The notes: generated from the letters alone by a model not told the origin. 64,000 bases of DNA from Beta vulgaris subsp. vulgaris (GCF_026745355.1 NC_079205.1:34689137-34753136); one strand, 5' to 3'. Counted from the stretch's first letter, positions 23,292 through 35,197 are shown. Translations and numbers: made by a program.

Positions 23292-23909
23292 TGAAGGATT
23301 TATGTCCTCGACTTAAAGGCAATTACTAATTATATTATGGATCGTATTATGGAGATAATAAATTCATTCTATAGGGTCGTCTATACGTCTTGCTAGAGAA
23401 TGTTATAGAACTTCGGGTTAGGAAATTATAAACCCGAAGCCCAATATAATGGATCCTATTAGGTCACACATAAAACCTTGGATCAACAAAAGAAACTTAG
23501 AGCCCATAAGGGGCCCTAGGGTGGCTGGCCAAGAGGAGGGAGAGGGGAAAAGATTCTGACCTAAACATGCTTATATATTTAGTTAAGGAATAAAAGAATA
23601 TACAAGATATCTCTTATTATTCTTCTCTCTCATATTCTTTCCTAAAGTCAAAAAAACTTCATTAAAGTAGAAGAAGAATTTTTTCCTTCCAACTAGCATT
23701 GGTGGAGTGTTGATCCGGGTTGGTGGACCAAGTAGAGGAATCACGGTTGCGGTTCTTTCTCCAGGTTATAACAAGCTTTGTGGAAATCACACTATAAAGG
23801 TTAATTCTAAACCTTTATGTGATCCTTGATTGTATATGCATGTGATCCTGTTTTAAGTGCTTATTAAGTAGATTCATGAAATCCCGCTTATAGTACTTTG
23901 AATCCTACA
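23292..23909 (+). repeat. Copia-2 5' LTR
   Basis: From TGAAGGATTTATGTCC to AATCCTACA. A TATATATT promoter element lies near 23572. The PBS-like TCGTATCAG follows at 23911, a decayed form of TGGTATCAG. Confidence 0.85.
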
Positions 23910-25823
23910 GTCGTATCAGTTTTAGCCTCTTGCATATAGATTTTTGGTCATAAAGTTTTGATTTGTATGACTATTTTAATTAGATTAAGGGGAGGAATAT
24001 AAATTATGAATTGCTTTATCTAATTCTATTAATTAAATAGAGATTTAATTTGCTTAATTTTTTACCCAAGGCCGAAAATTTTAACAAATTCAACCTAAAT
24101 TATTTTTTCGAAAATTAATTAAGGTGGCCGAATTTTTTAAAATTTAAAAATTTGATTTTTGAAAATTTGTAATTTTACATCTCACTTTTTTCCGGAAATT
24201 TGGAGATTTTATTCATATTATTAATCTAATTTTCATGTTTAAAATTGTTTATGTATGAAAATTAATTCATGTAAAATATGTTTTATGTGAATAAGAGATT
24301 AAATTTATGTGAACAATAATAAAATTACATAAAGTAGAGATTTTATTAAAATTTTGAGAATTTAGATCATGTAATTAATCTGAAGTTTTTATATTTAAAT
24401 TGTTTATTTATGACAAATTAATTCATATAAAAGGAGTTTTATATGTTTTTAGGTTAATTGACATGAATATTCCTAAAATTAATTAAAATGAAGTTTAATT
24501 AATTTTTAGAATTATGCATAAAGGAGTTTATGTTTAATTTATTTTGATCACTAAATTATTTTACAAAAGGTTGTAATTTAATTTAATTCCACAAAAACAC
24601 AAAAAAAAATTATAATGGAAGGGGAGCAGCCAGGGTTGGGTGGCGCCACCACTTGCTGGTGGGCCACGATGGCTGCTCGGTGGTCTGGTCGGCGGACTTG
24701 GGCTGCTGTGGTAGCAAACCTACTACTGCAGGTAGCTGCGGCAGCAGCAGTGTGACTTGCTAGCCACGTTTTGGTGCTGCCCAACAACAATTTTATTTAA
24801 ACTTTTATTTTTTGTGAAAAATAATTAAAACAGATTTTCAAAATATTAAGCTGATTTTCAGTTAAATATTTCCATAATTTGATTCTTTAATCTAATTAAA
24901 ATTAGTAGGTTAGATTTTATAGGATAGAATCTTTAGGTGATTAGAAATTACTTAAATTTTTTATCCTCTTGCTTTAATTAAGAATATTTAATATTTTAAT
25001 TATTGGCAAGTATAATATGTGATATTATTATGTGGCTTTTACATTTTGATATAATTGCTATGTATGACTAGTATGACCCAAATTAAGTTAGAAAATACGA
25101 TATGCGTATCGTAATGTATTCTTGTAATTTTAAATACGATCTGCGTATCGTTAAGTATTTTTATAATTTATTTAATTTACTTATTATTTAAATTATTTTG
25201 ATACTTATGTAATCCAAAGACGAGCTCATCAAGAGAAGGCCCATGGCTAAGGTGGATGGAGATCCATGAAGAGTCCAAGAAGGTGCAATGATGCTTAGTT
25301 CTTAGGATTAGGGGCCATACTAGATCATTTTAAATTTTGCATTTTATTATTCTTTAAAATGCTTATAAGTTTATTGTATGGTGTTTATTGATGCGCTAGA
25401 GTTCACTATTTCATAACAACATAATAAACTTAGGTCTCGTAAATATTAAGGTTTACTTTTCCAAACATACATTACTTATCAAACACTTAATTAATAGTAA
25501 TAGGTCATGCCTTCACAAGGTGTTATCATTAATTATGGGATATAAGGTAAAATTGCGAATTTTACAACTTAGTTTGTTGTCCTTAACAAAATTATCAAAA
25601 GCGTTTTGAATTTTGAAGCAAGAGATAGTTAAGCATGCGATATTTATCCATCTAACCAAGAGTTATAAATTGTTATAATTAGTAAAAGCGTTTACTTACC
25701 TTGATAATGTAACGTTAAGATAAGGCCTCCGTCTGCTTAGTGTTGCATGTTGATATGATCTTGTAAATAATTTTTTCATAGGGGACTTAATTTTGAATAA
25801 GTGGTCAACCTAGAAACCTTTTA

Positions 25824-26134
25824 GGGGGCGTTTGGTTCATATAGTGGTATGGGTTTGGAATCAGTAATGAAATCAAGGTGGTATAGGTTTGGAACTTGAT
25901 ACCTAATACCATGTGTTTGGTTTTATTTGGGAATGAGATTTTTTCTTCTATTTAATACCTAGAGGTATTGGTATAAGCCAAACCCACCTCCCCCCTTGGG
26001 TTTCTAAATCCCATACCTTATGGGTTTGAGGTATGGGTTTTAAATCTATCAAATTATTAAACAAACACTAGGTATGTGTTCTACTCATTCTAAACCCATA
26101 CCTCATACCAAAATCATATGAACCAAACACTCCC
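25824..26134 (+). mobile_element. Tourist-like MITE, copy A (311 bp)
   Basis: The terminal inverted repeats are GGGGGCGTTTGGTTCATAT and, at the other end, ATATGAACCAAACACTCCC. It is flanked by TTA at 25821-25823 and 26135-26137. These termini and the TTA duplication are those of PIF/Harbinger-derived Tourist MITEs. No coding capacity. Confidence 0.85.
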
Positions 26135-26137
26135 TTA

Positions 26138-26448
26138 GGAGGCGTTTGGTTCATATGATTTTGGTATGAGGTATGTGTTTAGAATGAGCAAAACCCATAC
26201 CTAGTGTTTGTTTACAAAATTAAAAGATTTAAAACCAATACCTCAAACCCATAAGGTATGGGGTTTTGAAACCCAAGGGGGTAGGTGGGTATGGCTCATA
26301 CCAATACCTCATAGTATAAAATAGAAGAAAAAAATCCATTCCCAAATAAAACCAAACACATGGTATCAGGTATCAAGTTCCAAACCTATACCACCTTGGT
26401 TTCATTCCTGATTCCAAACCCATATCACTATATGAACCGAACGCCCCC
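26138..26448 (-). mobile_element. Tourist-like MITE, copy B, inverted (311 bp)
   Basis: Exactly as long as copy A, in reverse orientation, sharing the central TTA (26135-26137) and followed by TTA at 26449-26451. The two copies agree at roughly 93-95% by eye, so the pair forms one long palindrome. Confidence 0.85.
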
Positions 26449-26517
26449 TTACATGTTTTATGTTTCTATATAAACATATAATCGAACTTTGCTGTATTTT
26501 TCATGTCTGTAGATACC

Positions 26518-27436
26518 ATGTCTAATAACAACAACAACAACTCCGGTTTCAACATTCGTCTTTTTCTGGAAAAGGACAGACTGAATGGTGAAAATTTCCT
26601 TAATTGGGAAACGACCTTAAGACTTGTTTGGAGGTTTGAGGGTCGAGAGGACGTCTTAGATACCCACTTCATGTTATGACTGGTGAATCATCTGATGCAG
26701 ACAAACGTCGTGCTAAACAGGCTAATGATAAGTCTATACCAATCACTTGCTTGATGATAGTATCCATGAAGCTGAACCTCCAAAAGAGGTTCGAAACCAA
26801 GGATACTTATACGATCATGCAAGAACTGCGGGCCATGTTTAAAACTCAGGCTCGAGTTGAGCGGTATGAGACTAATAGGGAGATACTTGAGTGTCACATG
26901 AACCCGGGCAAGCTGTTGGTCCTCATGTTTTCGCAATGATGGGTCTTTTCGAAAACATGGAACAACTTGGATTCCCTTACAGGGTTGAGTTGGCTACTGA
27001 CATTATTCTTTATTCATTGCCTGACAGTTTCAATCAGTTCAGAATGATCTACAATATGAATGAGTCTGAAAAGACTTTGCAAGAGCTGCATGGATTGTTG
27101 GTCAATGATGAAAGGAACATCCCTAAGGTTGAACCAAAGAAAGAGGTTTTGATGGTTCAAAAGGGAAAGGGTTTCAAGAAGAAATGGGCAGGAAAGAAGG
27201 ACAAAGGCAAGCAAGTTGCCATTGTTGCTGAAAAACCTAAACCAATCACCAAGCCAAAGGTCGCTGCAGAAAGCAAGTGCTTCCACTGTCACAAGATAGG
27301 ACACTGGAAGAGGAACTGCCCGGTATACTTGGAGGAAAAGAAGTCAGGGGCTTCCACTTCAGGTATATATGTTATAGAAATCAATTTGGCTTCACTTGTT
27401 TATGGGTATTTGATACCGGTTGTGGTTCTCAAATAG
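26518..27436 (+). pseudogene. Copia-2 gag, frameshifted
   Basis: Gag forms the virus-like particle and binds the element's RNA. The ATG at 26518 opens MSNNNNNNSGFNI, followed by FLEKDRLNGENFLNWETTLR, the usual Copia gag N-terminus. Frameshifts near 26670 and 26930 move the frame to SSDADKRRAKQANDKSI and then to MMGLFENMEQLGFPYRVELA. A CCHC zinc knuckle, C-x2-C-x4-H-x4-C (CFHCHKIGHWKRNC), is at 27278-27319 after a lysine-rich stretch. The protein is about the normal gag length if the shifts are ignored. It leads directly into the protease. Confidence 0.88.
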
Positions 27437-28240
27437 TTAATGATGTGTAGGGACTAAAAAGAAGTAGGAAGCTGTCAAAAGGAGGGGTAGAGCTACGCGT
27501 TGGAAATGGAGCACAAGTTGCTGCACTTGTCATAGGGAGCTATGGTTTACACTTGCCATCTGGGCTTGTTTTAGAACTGAATAATTTTTATTTTGTTCTT
27601 GCAATAACTAACAACATAATTTATGTTTCAGTTTTGGATGAAGGGTTTTGTTTTGAAATAAAGAACAAGTGTTATTCCATTTCTTACAATAATATGTTCT
27701 ATGCCAATGCTAAATTGATAAATGGCTTATATGTGCTTGATAGGTCATTACAAGTCTATAACATATATAGCAAGAAACAGAAATCAAATGATTCCAACCT
27801 AATCTATATTTGGCATTGTCGAATGGGTCATATAAACCAAAAGCGTATTCACAAGTTACAAAAGGATGGTATAATTCCATCATTTGATTTCGAATCATTT
27901 GATGTATGTGAATCATGCTTAATGGGGAAGATGATAAAATTACCATTTACTGGAAAAGATGAAAGGGCCAACGATCTTTTAGGACTCATACATACAGATG
28001 TGTGTGGTCCTATGAGCACAAAGGCAAGGGGAGGGTTTAACTACTTCATTACCTTCATTGATGATTTGAGTAGATATGGATATATCTACTTAATGAAACA
28101 TAAGTCAGAATTTTTTGATAGATTCAAAGAGTTCTAAAGTGAAGTACAAAATCAACTTGGTAAGACAATAAAATCACCACGATCCGATTATGGTGGTGAG
28201 TATTTTTTTGATGAGGTAATCAAACAATTTGGTTTCATCA
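27390..28240 (+). pseudogene. Copia-2 protease and integrase N-half
   Basis: The protease active site reads FDTGCGSQIVND (DTG codons at 27412-27420), with a stop at about 27450 soon after. The integrase follows: the HHCC zinc region (WHCRMGHINQKRIHKL ... CESCLMGK), the first catalytic Asp in HTDVCGPM near 28000 and the second in RSDYGGEY near 28190. A stop interrupts it at 28135. The sequence ends abruptly at QFGF near 28240, where it jumps to mid-RT. The C-terminal half of integrase, with the catalytic Glu, and the first half of RT are deleted. Confidence 0.85.
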
Positions 28241-29289
28241 AGAGCGAAGAAGAATCTTGTGTTTACAAGAAGTTTAGTGGGAGCAACTTAGTCTTCTTGG
28301 TTCTGTATGTAGATGACATACTACTCATGGAAAATGACATACCAAAATTTGAGTCAGTCAAGGAATGATTGAAAATAGTTTTTCTATGAAGGACCTTAGA
28401 GAAGCTGAGTACATACTGGGAATGAAAATCCATAGAGATAGGTCTCGAAGGATGACTGGGCTAAGTCAAGAAACTTATATTGATAAGGTTCTTGCAAGGT
28501 CCAACATGAAAAACTCAAAGAGAGGTTTGGTTCCCATGTCACATGACATATCACTTCAGTGCCCGACTGAGTCCGATGAGTCAAAGCGAATGAGTAGCAT
28601 TCCTTATGCTTCGGCTATAGGATCTATCATGTATGCCATGATAAGTACTCAAACAGATGTTGCATATGCCTTAAGCATGTGTAGCAGGTTCCAGGCAAAT
28701 CCAGGAGAAGCACACTGGACTGCAGCTAAGAGCATCCTTAAGTACTTGAGGAGGACTAAAGGCATGTCCTTAGTCTATGGGGGACAAAGTGAGTTGGTTG
28801 TTGAAGGTTATACTGATGCAAGCTTCCAAACTGACAGATCTAGATGATTACCGCTCTTAGTCAGGGTATGTCTTTCGTCTAAATAGAGGAGCAGTGAGCT
28901 GGAAGAGCTCAAAGCAAAGCACTATAGCAGACTCTACGATGGAATCAGAATATTTAGCAGCAGTTGAAGCAGCTAAGGAAGCAGTTTGGATAAAGAAGTT
29001 CTTAATAGAGCTTGATATTGTACCTAGTGCCCAGGAAGGAATTGAGTTGTTCTGCGACAACAATGGTGCTATTGCGCAAGCAAAAGAACCAAGATCACAT
29101 AGCAAGTCCAAACATGTGACGAGGAAATTTCACCTCATTCGAGCGATAGTTGACAAGAAGGATGTCAGAATCTGCAAAGTTCATACGGATGAGAACGTGG
29201 CTGATCCGATAACTAAACCACTACCTCAACCCAAGCATGAGTGTCACGCTAGGGCTATAGACTTGAAGCAAATGTTAGAGTGGCTTTAG
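28241..29289 (+). pseudogene. Copia-2 RT C-half and RNase H
   Basis: RT resumes at CVYKKFSGSNLVFLVLYVDD, with the catalytic YVDD near 28306-28317. It continues through FSMKDLREAEYILGMKI, LSQETYIDKVL and YASAIGSIMYAM, with a stop near 28366 and another at about 28845. RNase H follows, with SSKQSTIADSTMESEYLA, FCDNNGAIAQAKEP and DPITKPLPQPKH, ending at TAG 29287-29289. The RNase H Asp-Glu-Asp residues appear present (TDAS, ESEY, CDN). It is a typical Copia C-terminus but cannot be expressed as a unit. Confidence 0.88.
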
Positions 29290-30057
29290 ATTGTACTAGG
29301 TTTAGAGAAACTTATTATAATGTAAAGACATTATTTTGCTATTTATGTTTATGACAATAAATTTTATCTTATTTAATTATTGGTTTGGTATTAAATATAT
29401 TGTCAAAAATATATCTTGAATTCTATGATTTTGTCAAATATGTGATTTGATGAATGAAACGCCATAAGTGAACAGAATTCATAGAATATTAAAGTTCCTA
29501 ATCTAAGTCATTAAACTGGACATAAATGACTTGTTAAAGGGATTAACATATGAGATTAATTGGTAGCGCCGTTTCATGGGCTATGGGAACATGGAGATGT
29601 TGATACATAATCGAACTAGACCTACTTAGAAGTTTTATAACTTTGAAATTATATTAATTAGTAGATTCCTAAGACATGAGTGGGACACTACTTAACCCAA
29701 TTATTAGTATAACTTTGATACTGTCAAACATCATGCCGTAAAAGGGGACTATAAAGACAGCATTCGGGTTGTGCTAAAAGTTGAGTGGGAGTATTGGTTG
29801 CCACAAGATTGAAAATGTCCTTTGATATGAGATAGGATAGGTGTCTTGGCCCCTTGAACAGTGAAAATTGAAAATGCATGGCCATGCTCAAATGGATCAT
29901 TTGATGATCATTTGTTTGTCAATTCAAACTTGGATTTCAAGGATTAATTTGAAAACTAGTATGTATGATATAGAAATATGATCATACTATCGAATTAAGA
30001 CACTAAGAGACTTAAGGAATCAAAACATTGCACACTCGTCTCAGACAAGTGGGAGAT
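29290..30057 (+). other. Copia-2 3' untranslated region and PPT
   Basis: AT-rich sequence after RNase H, without coding signal. It ends in the polypurine tract AAGTGGGAGA (30048-30056) directly before the 3' LTR. Confidence 0.7.
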
Positions 30058-30655
30058 TGAAGGATTTATGTCCTCGACTTAAATGCAATTACTAATTATA
30101 TTATGGAGATAATAAATTCGCTCTATTGGGTCGTCTATACGTCTTGCTATAGAATGCTATAGAACTTCGGGTCAGGAAATTATAAACCCAAAGCCCAATA
30201 TAATGGATCCTATTAGGTCACAAATAAAATCTTGGATCAGCAAAAGAAACCTAGATCCCATAAGGGGCCCTAGGGCGGTCGGCCAAGAGGAGGGGAGAGG
30301 GGAAAATATTCTAACCTAAATATGCTTATATATTTAGTTAAGGAATAAAAGAATATACATAATATCTCTTATTATTATTCTCTCTCATATTCTTTCCTAA
30401 AGTCATAAAAACTCCATTAAATGAGAAGAAGAATTTCTTCCTTCCAACTAGCATTGGTGGAGTGTTGATACGGGTTGGTGGACCAAGTAGAGGAATCACA
30501 GTTGCGGTTCTTTCTCCGGGTTATAACAAGCTTTGTGGAATTCACGGTTAATTCTAAACTTTTATGTGATCCTTGATTGTATATGCATGTGATCCTGTTT
30601 CAAGTGCTTATGAATTAGATTCATAAATTCCGCTTATAGTATTTTGAATCCTACA
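30058..30655 (+). repeat. Copia-2 3' LTR
   Basis: 598 bp from TGAAGGATTTATGTCC to AATCCTACA, matching the 5' LTR with scattered substitutions and a few short deletions. Confidence 0.85.
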
Positions 30656-31473
30656 ACCCATGCTCCTCGTAAAGTAAATATAATAAAATAATCCAAAGGA
30701 AACAACATGATCCGATTCATAATCCAATAACAACATAATTATTAATCTCTTATGTGAATTAGTAAAATAAAGTTTTCAATCCCACATGTTTGCATCAATC
30801 AACCATACAAACATAATATAACCAACATAAGGCAACATGCTTCACACAACGGCATAAAACATGTAATTCCACTTGAATGTAAACCACATGTAAACTATAA
30901 AAAGTTCTCTTTACATACATGATATCACATCAATCCTAACGTTAGTACATGATACTAGTCTACTAACACATAGATATGTACATACCGTAGACAATATGAG
31001 AGACCACTTTATCAACCTTAGAAATTGTCTAAAGAGAATTTTCTGCCTGCCAAATACCAACACAACCAAAAATCAATACTCAAATAAATTGCCAGCAACA
31101 TTACAATATTTTAAACCCTATTTAAAAGTGTTTCAAATTCTTTTTAAGCATTAAAACTTCACTATTAATGTCTCCTAGTAGAGTACTACCATACCAGTCA
31201 TTCAAAACCCTCAAAAACCATACTTTGACATTTAAAACTCTATCATAAGCATACTGATAAAAGTTTCAGCAACTTATAATATATTTAAAACTCTTTAACA
31301 TACTTTAACATAATCAGAACCATCGGAGTACTCAATTTTCATAAACTATAATATATTACTATAATTTCCAATTCATAGAACCCTTAAAATCCATGCTTTG
31401 ATGCTTAAAACCTTAACTTAAACATAATTAATAAATCTGAAATTTAATTACTTACTATACAAATCATAGGAAA

Positions 31474-32225
31474 ATTTGTCAGAAACCACCTTTTATAAAC
31501 ACTTTTTGTAAGAAACCACCTTCTTGATTCTTTTTTTGTTGCAAGCCACCACTTGCCGGAATCTAGTGGTTGACCTCGATTTTCCGGCTTTGACCCCATT
31601 ATCAACTTTATTTTTTCTCCTTTCTCCATCTCTTCTTCCTCATTTCTTCCTCGCTTCATTTTTGGCATCCCAACACCTACAATGCCCACCCCCTTACTGT
31701 CATTGCACACCACCAACCACCCATCCACACTCCACTGAATTGCAAAAAGCTCTCCACCTACTGCATTCTCCTCTCTCTCCCTTCATTTTCTCTCTCCTCT
31801 CCTTTTCTGTCACTACATTGTTGTTGTTAATGGCGAAAATTTTCTTCAACATATGGAAGGTAAGAAAATTGAAGGACTAAGAGAAGGGGTGTGCCACAGT
31901 GGTGATGTGGAGGCAGTAGAGAGAAGAGGGAGGAGGAGGGGTGTGCTACGGTGGGGATTGTGGTGTGGAGGGGCTAAGTTAATGGATGAAGAAGAGAGGA
32001 AGAAGTGAGAAGGATTGAAGGAGGAAGAAATGTGGGGTTTAATGACCTCACGTAAAACGCACGTGATGGTCAACGCCAAAAAATTGAGGTCAACCACCGG
32101 ATTCCGGCAAGTGGTGGCTTCTAACAAAACAAAAAAAGAACCAAAAAGGTGGTTGCATGCCCAATTTTTTTTAAAAGGTGATTTCTCATTAAAAAATTGG
32201 TTATAAAAGGTGGTTTCTGACAAAT
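31474..32225. mobile_element. Non-autonomous DNA element with ~110-bp TIRs (MULE candidate)
   Basis: The left end ATTTGTCAGAAACCACCTTT and the right end AAAGGTGGTTTCTGACAAAT are inverted repeats. Similarity continues inward for about 110 bases on each side (CCACCACTTGCCGGAATC against its complement near 32100). The interior is CT-rich on one side and GA-rich on the other and carries no transposase. Long TIRs suggest a Mutator-like MITE, but the flanks (AATCATAGG / AATCCTAAA) give at best a degenerate 9-bp duplication. It sits in LTR3. Confidence 0.65.
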
Positions 32226-32929
32226 AATCCTAAATAATATAATCTAATATCTATATTTAATTCATCAAAGTTACAAACTTTACTCATAAAAACATTAAAA
32301 CAATACTTACAACACAAACTTAAAATTAAATAAAATAGAAGAGGAAGAAATAAACCAAGAAGAAGAGAGGGGGAGGAAGGATAACGCCGAGGAGGAGAGG
32401 CGACAAGCTGCCACCGACTACTAGAACGGCGGCGATGGCCGGCGAGTGCTTGCCGAGAGAGAAGAAGAAGACCGAAGGGGAGGCGGAGCCCGTGGGGAAG
32501 AGAGAGAGAAAGAAAAGAGGGAGAAAGTTAAGGTGATTGATTTTTAGTGTGGGGATTTTGGGTTTACATTGGGTTTATATAAGTAACCTCTTATGGGATT
32601 AGAGAATTGTGTATGGACTTTTTAAATTAGTGATTGGGTGCTTGAGTTACGTTGGGCTCCTCTAATCCATTTTAAAATCTTTATACTACAACAAAAAAAT
32701 AATTAAGCTCTTAAATAAATTTTAAAGTATGACTAAATTAAATATATGATTATTTAAAAATATTAAATAATCCCTTTCACTTTAAAATAGTCAACACTGT
32801 AAGAAATTAATTATTTAAATACTAATATATATATATATATAAATATACATTAAAATATATTTATGAAATTCATAAAATTATGGAGGATTACAAAATACTT
32901 CTCAAAATCACTCAAATTATCGCGAACCC

Positions 32930-34040
32930 TCTAAAATAATTACTAATTAACAGGGTGAAAATTCTCAAAATTATTCTCCTCAATATGATATCCTTACCAT
33001 GAATCTCCATCTCAAAATGTCAACCTTTCACATCATCAACCTGATTGTAATTATGGATTTTCTCAATACCAAGAAGATTCATCTCCAAACAATGAGGTCG
33101 ATGGTGATGATGATGGTGGTTAATACCAAGAGAGTTTGTTCAGCCAAGTTAATCCTTTTTAATAGTTACTATCACCTTCTCTCTCTCAGCCACCACCTCC
33201 CTAACAACCACCACTCACTCAATCACAAAATCCACCTATTGTAGAAATAAGTTATGGTGGTAAGAGGGTTTAGGATCGAGTTCGAGATGAAGATCTTATC
33301 TCAGCATTTATGAACACGTTTCTTAATAAGGTGACTGGGATAGGTCAAAAGAAAGGCGTCTTGTAGGGAAAAGTTGAGGAAGCGTTCGAGGTAAGAAGAA
33401 GGGCCAAGCCAACATAAATTGCTCCAAGAAATGTGGATATGGTGAAAGGTCGTTTAAGTAGAGTTGCTCCACCACTTTTAAGGTGGACTGCATTTTATGA
33501 TGAAACTCTTGCAAGAAAGAAGAGTGGTCAAAACGATGATGACGTTCTAAAAGAAGCTCATTTAGGAAACATGGTAGGTTCATACTCGAACATGCTTGGA
33601 AAATGTTGAGGAAGTTCCGTAAATCGAGGTATATAGTTTCAAAATCAATGAAAATTCCACGTGGTCGCCCCAAAGCTCCACAAGAGAATGTGGATTCACC
33701 TAGAAGCGGAAGTAGCGGTAAAAGGTAGAGAGTTGATGGAAGTGAATGTTCAGGACACCTAATAATGGTGAAGGAGGTCAAGTGGAGCCAAGACCCTATG
33801 GTGTGAAGAAGGCGAAGTCCATGCTTAAAAGGGTATTGGTCAAACAATTGAGTGTTTCATTAAGAGTTTAGGAGTGGAGATGCTGAAAGAGAAAGGAAGA
33901 AATTGGAGGTCGAAAAAGCGAAGATTGATATGAAGAAACATCAAATGAAGTTGGTGTAATAGATGATTGCTTTAAAGAGATTTTAACAGGTTATTCATTC
34001 CAACAAGATGCATCTTTCTTTTAGGGATCTTATTTCTTTA
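32930..34040 (+). pseudogene. Harbinger ORF1-type Myb/SANT-like protein remnant
   Basis: In PIF/Harbinger elements ORF1 is a Myb/SANT (trihelix-like) DNA-binding protein that helps the transposase bind and enter the nucleus. The pieces here are a Q/P-rich N-terminus (SLSQPPPP, QPPLTQSQNPP), then VRDEDLISAFMNTFLNKVTG, IGQKKGVL, RNVDMVKGRLSRVAP, FYDETLARKKSGQNDDDVLK and, near 33590, ILEHAWKMLRKFRK. The C-terminal RPYGVKKAK near 33795 matches the RPxGxKxAK motif of this family. Many single-base frameshifts and stops (for example 33241, 33364, 33605) show it is dead. The family is also known as 'glutathione S-transferase T3-like' or NAM-associated in plant annotation. Confidence 0.7.
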
Positions 34041-34047
34041 TTATCTC

Positions 34048-35183
34048 TGTTATGTTCCCTGTTTTGAGTTTTGAATGATGACAAACCACATTGAACTATT
34101 ATATTGCATGCATGTTTATGTTTACATGTGTAGGTGCCAAAGTAGGAGTTCAATGGATAGAAAGACGAAGCTAGTGAAGCCAAGTCTTGAAGAATTGCAT
34201 GAGGACCAAGATCAAGTTGTAGCATTTAGGTCTTAGATGCAATGTAAGTGGTATAAAGGTTTGAATGCACTATAAGGGTTTGAAACTAGAGAGATGAGCT
34301 AGTTGTGGATGACAAGAAGTCTCGGTTACTTGTCATACACAACTACAAGTAAAACCTGGTTGATTGAAACAGTCTGGGAACAGATCTGAACCAGTCCTCA
34401 AGGTTTTACTTCATGCATTCGTATTTTAGGAAAGTTTTCTTTCCGCGTAAAATTGATTTTCAAAATACACGGATGCATGGTTTGTTGTGTGAGCAAGATT
34501 TCTTAATTATGGTAAGTGTGTTATATGATATTATACTGAGTATATTTTCCTTGGAATAATTTCCATATTTTCTAGGAAAATATACTCTCATAATATCGTG
34601 TAAACATTTACTTACCAAAGGCTTATTTAAGGAGTTTTGCTAACACACAAACCTTAAGCTTTTGCACGCATATTTTCAGAATACTCTAAGAAAAAACACT
34701 TCATCTCTTGAACTCTCAAACCCAAGCATAAACCCGTATACCACATAGATCTTAAATTACTCTCATTCTAAGCGTGTAAGGCTGTTTTGTTTTTGAGAGA
34801 AAAACTGATTGTATTTGAGCATTCTGTGAGTTCAGTTTGCTGGGGAAGTTGATCAGGGATCAACTTCATTTGAACCATCATAGTTGGTGGTTGAGTGGAA
34901 CTTCCATAGGTGAAAGTTGGGGAATCATCTTGTGCATAGGTGCATAAGTGATTGAGTGTAATTCTTTTGTTATTCTGAGTTGATTAATAAAAGAGTGAGT
35001 GAGTGGAGGACGTAGATTTATTAGAAGTTGAACCTCGTTAAATCCTGGTGTTGTTTATTCATTGCTTTTTTTTCCGCTGCTAGAGAACTGTTCTTTTACT
35101 GTTCTTACTATAATCAAAAAAGTTACAACATTCAGACAAACAATCAATTCACCCAACCCTCTTGAGTGTCTCTTGTACTTACA
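34048..35183 (+). repeat. SIRE-1 5' LTR
   Basis: 1,136 bp from TGTTATGTTCCCTG to CTTGTACTTACA. A TATA-like TTATTTAAGG lies near 34622. The LTR ends two bases before the PBS. Confidence 0.92.
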
Positions 35184-35185
35184 AT

Positions 35186-35197
35186 TGGTATCAGAGC
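35186..35197 (+). other. SIRE-1 primer binding site
   Basis: TGGTATCAGAGC, the exact complement of the initiator tRNA-Met 3' end used by plant Copia elements, separated from the LTR by AT. Confidence 0.9.

Larger units (their letters stand above)
23910..26517 (+). other. Copia-2 leader between LTR and gag
   Basis: About 2.6 kb of AT-rich leader. It holds a GC-rich segment at 24610-24785 and the palindromic double MITE at 25824-26448. No coding region is recognised; the open stretch at 24578-24790 on the minus strand is a by-product of the GC-rich segment. Confidence 0.6.
23292..30655 (+). mobile_element. Copia-2: Ty1/copia retrotransposon, degraded
   Basis: 5' LTR 23292-23909, 3' LTR 30058-30655, and coding remnants in the order gag, protease, integrase, RT, RNase H. 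It is flanked by GCCCA (23287-23291) and ACCCA (30656-30660), a 5-bp duplication with one mutation. The LTRs differ by roughly 4-5% by eye plus small indels, including an extra ATGGATCGTATT-type segment in the 5' copy. A double MITE lies in its leader. Confidence 0.88.
22299..32892 (-). repeat. LTR3: third G2-family LTR, interrupted twice
   Basis: 22299-23291 and 30656-32892 together form a diverged LTR of the G2 family in minus orientation. Shared landmarks are the ATTATCATCCGTGTGATAAC segment near 22340, the CAGGATCAATAAGGC block near 22617, the TTATATAA promoter near 32576 and the terminus TTATGGAGGATTACA at 32892. About 20 bases of its 3' terminus (TGTAACACCCC...) are missing at 22299, where the G2 5' LTR starts. 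A Copia element (23292-30655) and a TIR element (31474-32225) are inserted in it. Its other flank is Harbinger ORF1 sequence. Confidence 0.8.

Noticed and set aside
24578..24790. Ala-rich minus-strand frame of 70 codons
   Set aside because: It is a by-product of the GC-rich island in the Copia-2 leader; no domain or family resemblance.
31524..32223. Several open frames of 60-125 codons on both strands
   Set aside because: They fall inside the long-TIR DNA element; low-complexity CT/GA-biased sequence, no transposase motif.
35186..35197. tRNA-like motif TGGTATCAGAGC
   Set aside because: Only a 12-base primer binding site; no cloverleaf around it. The same applies at 60231 and 19712.
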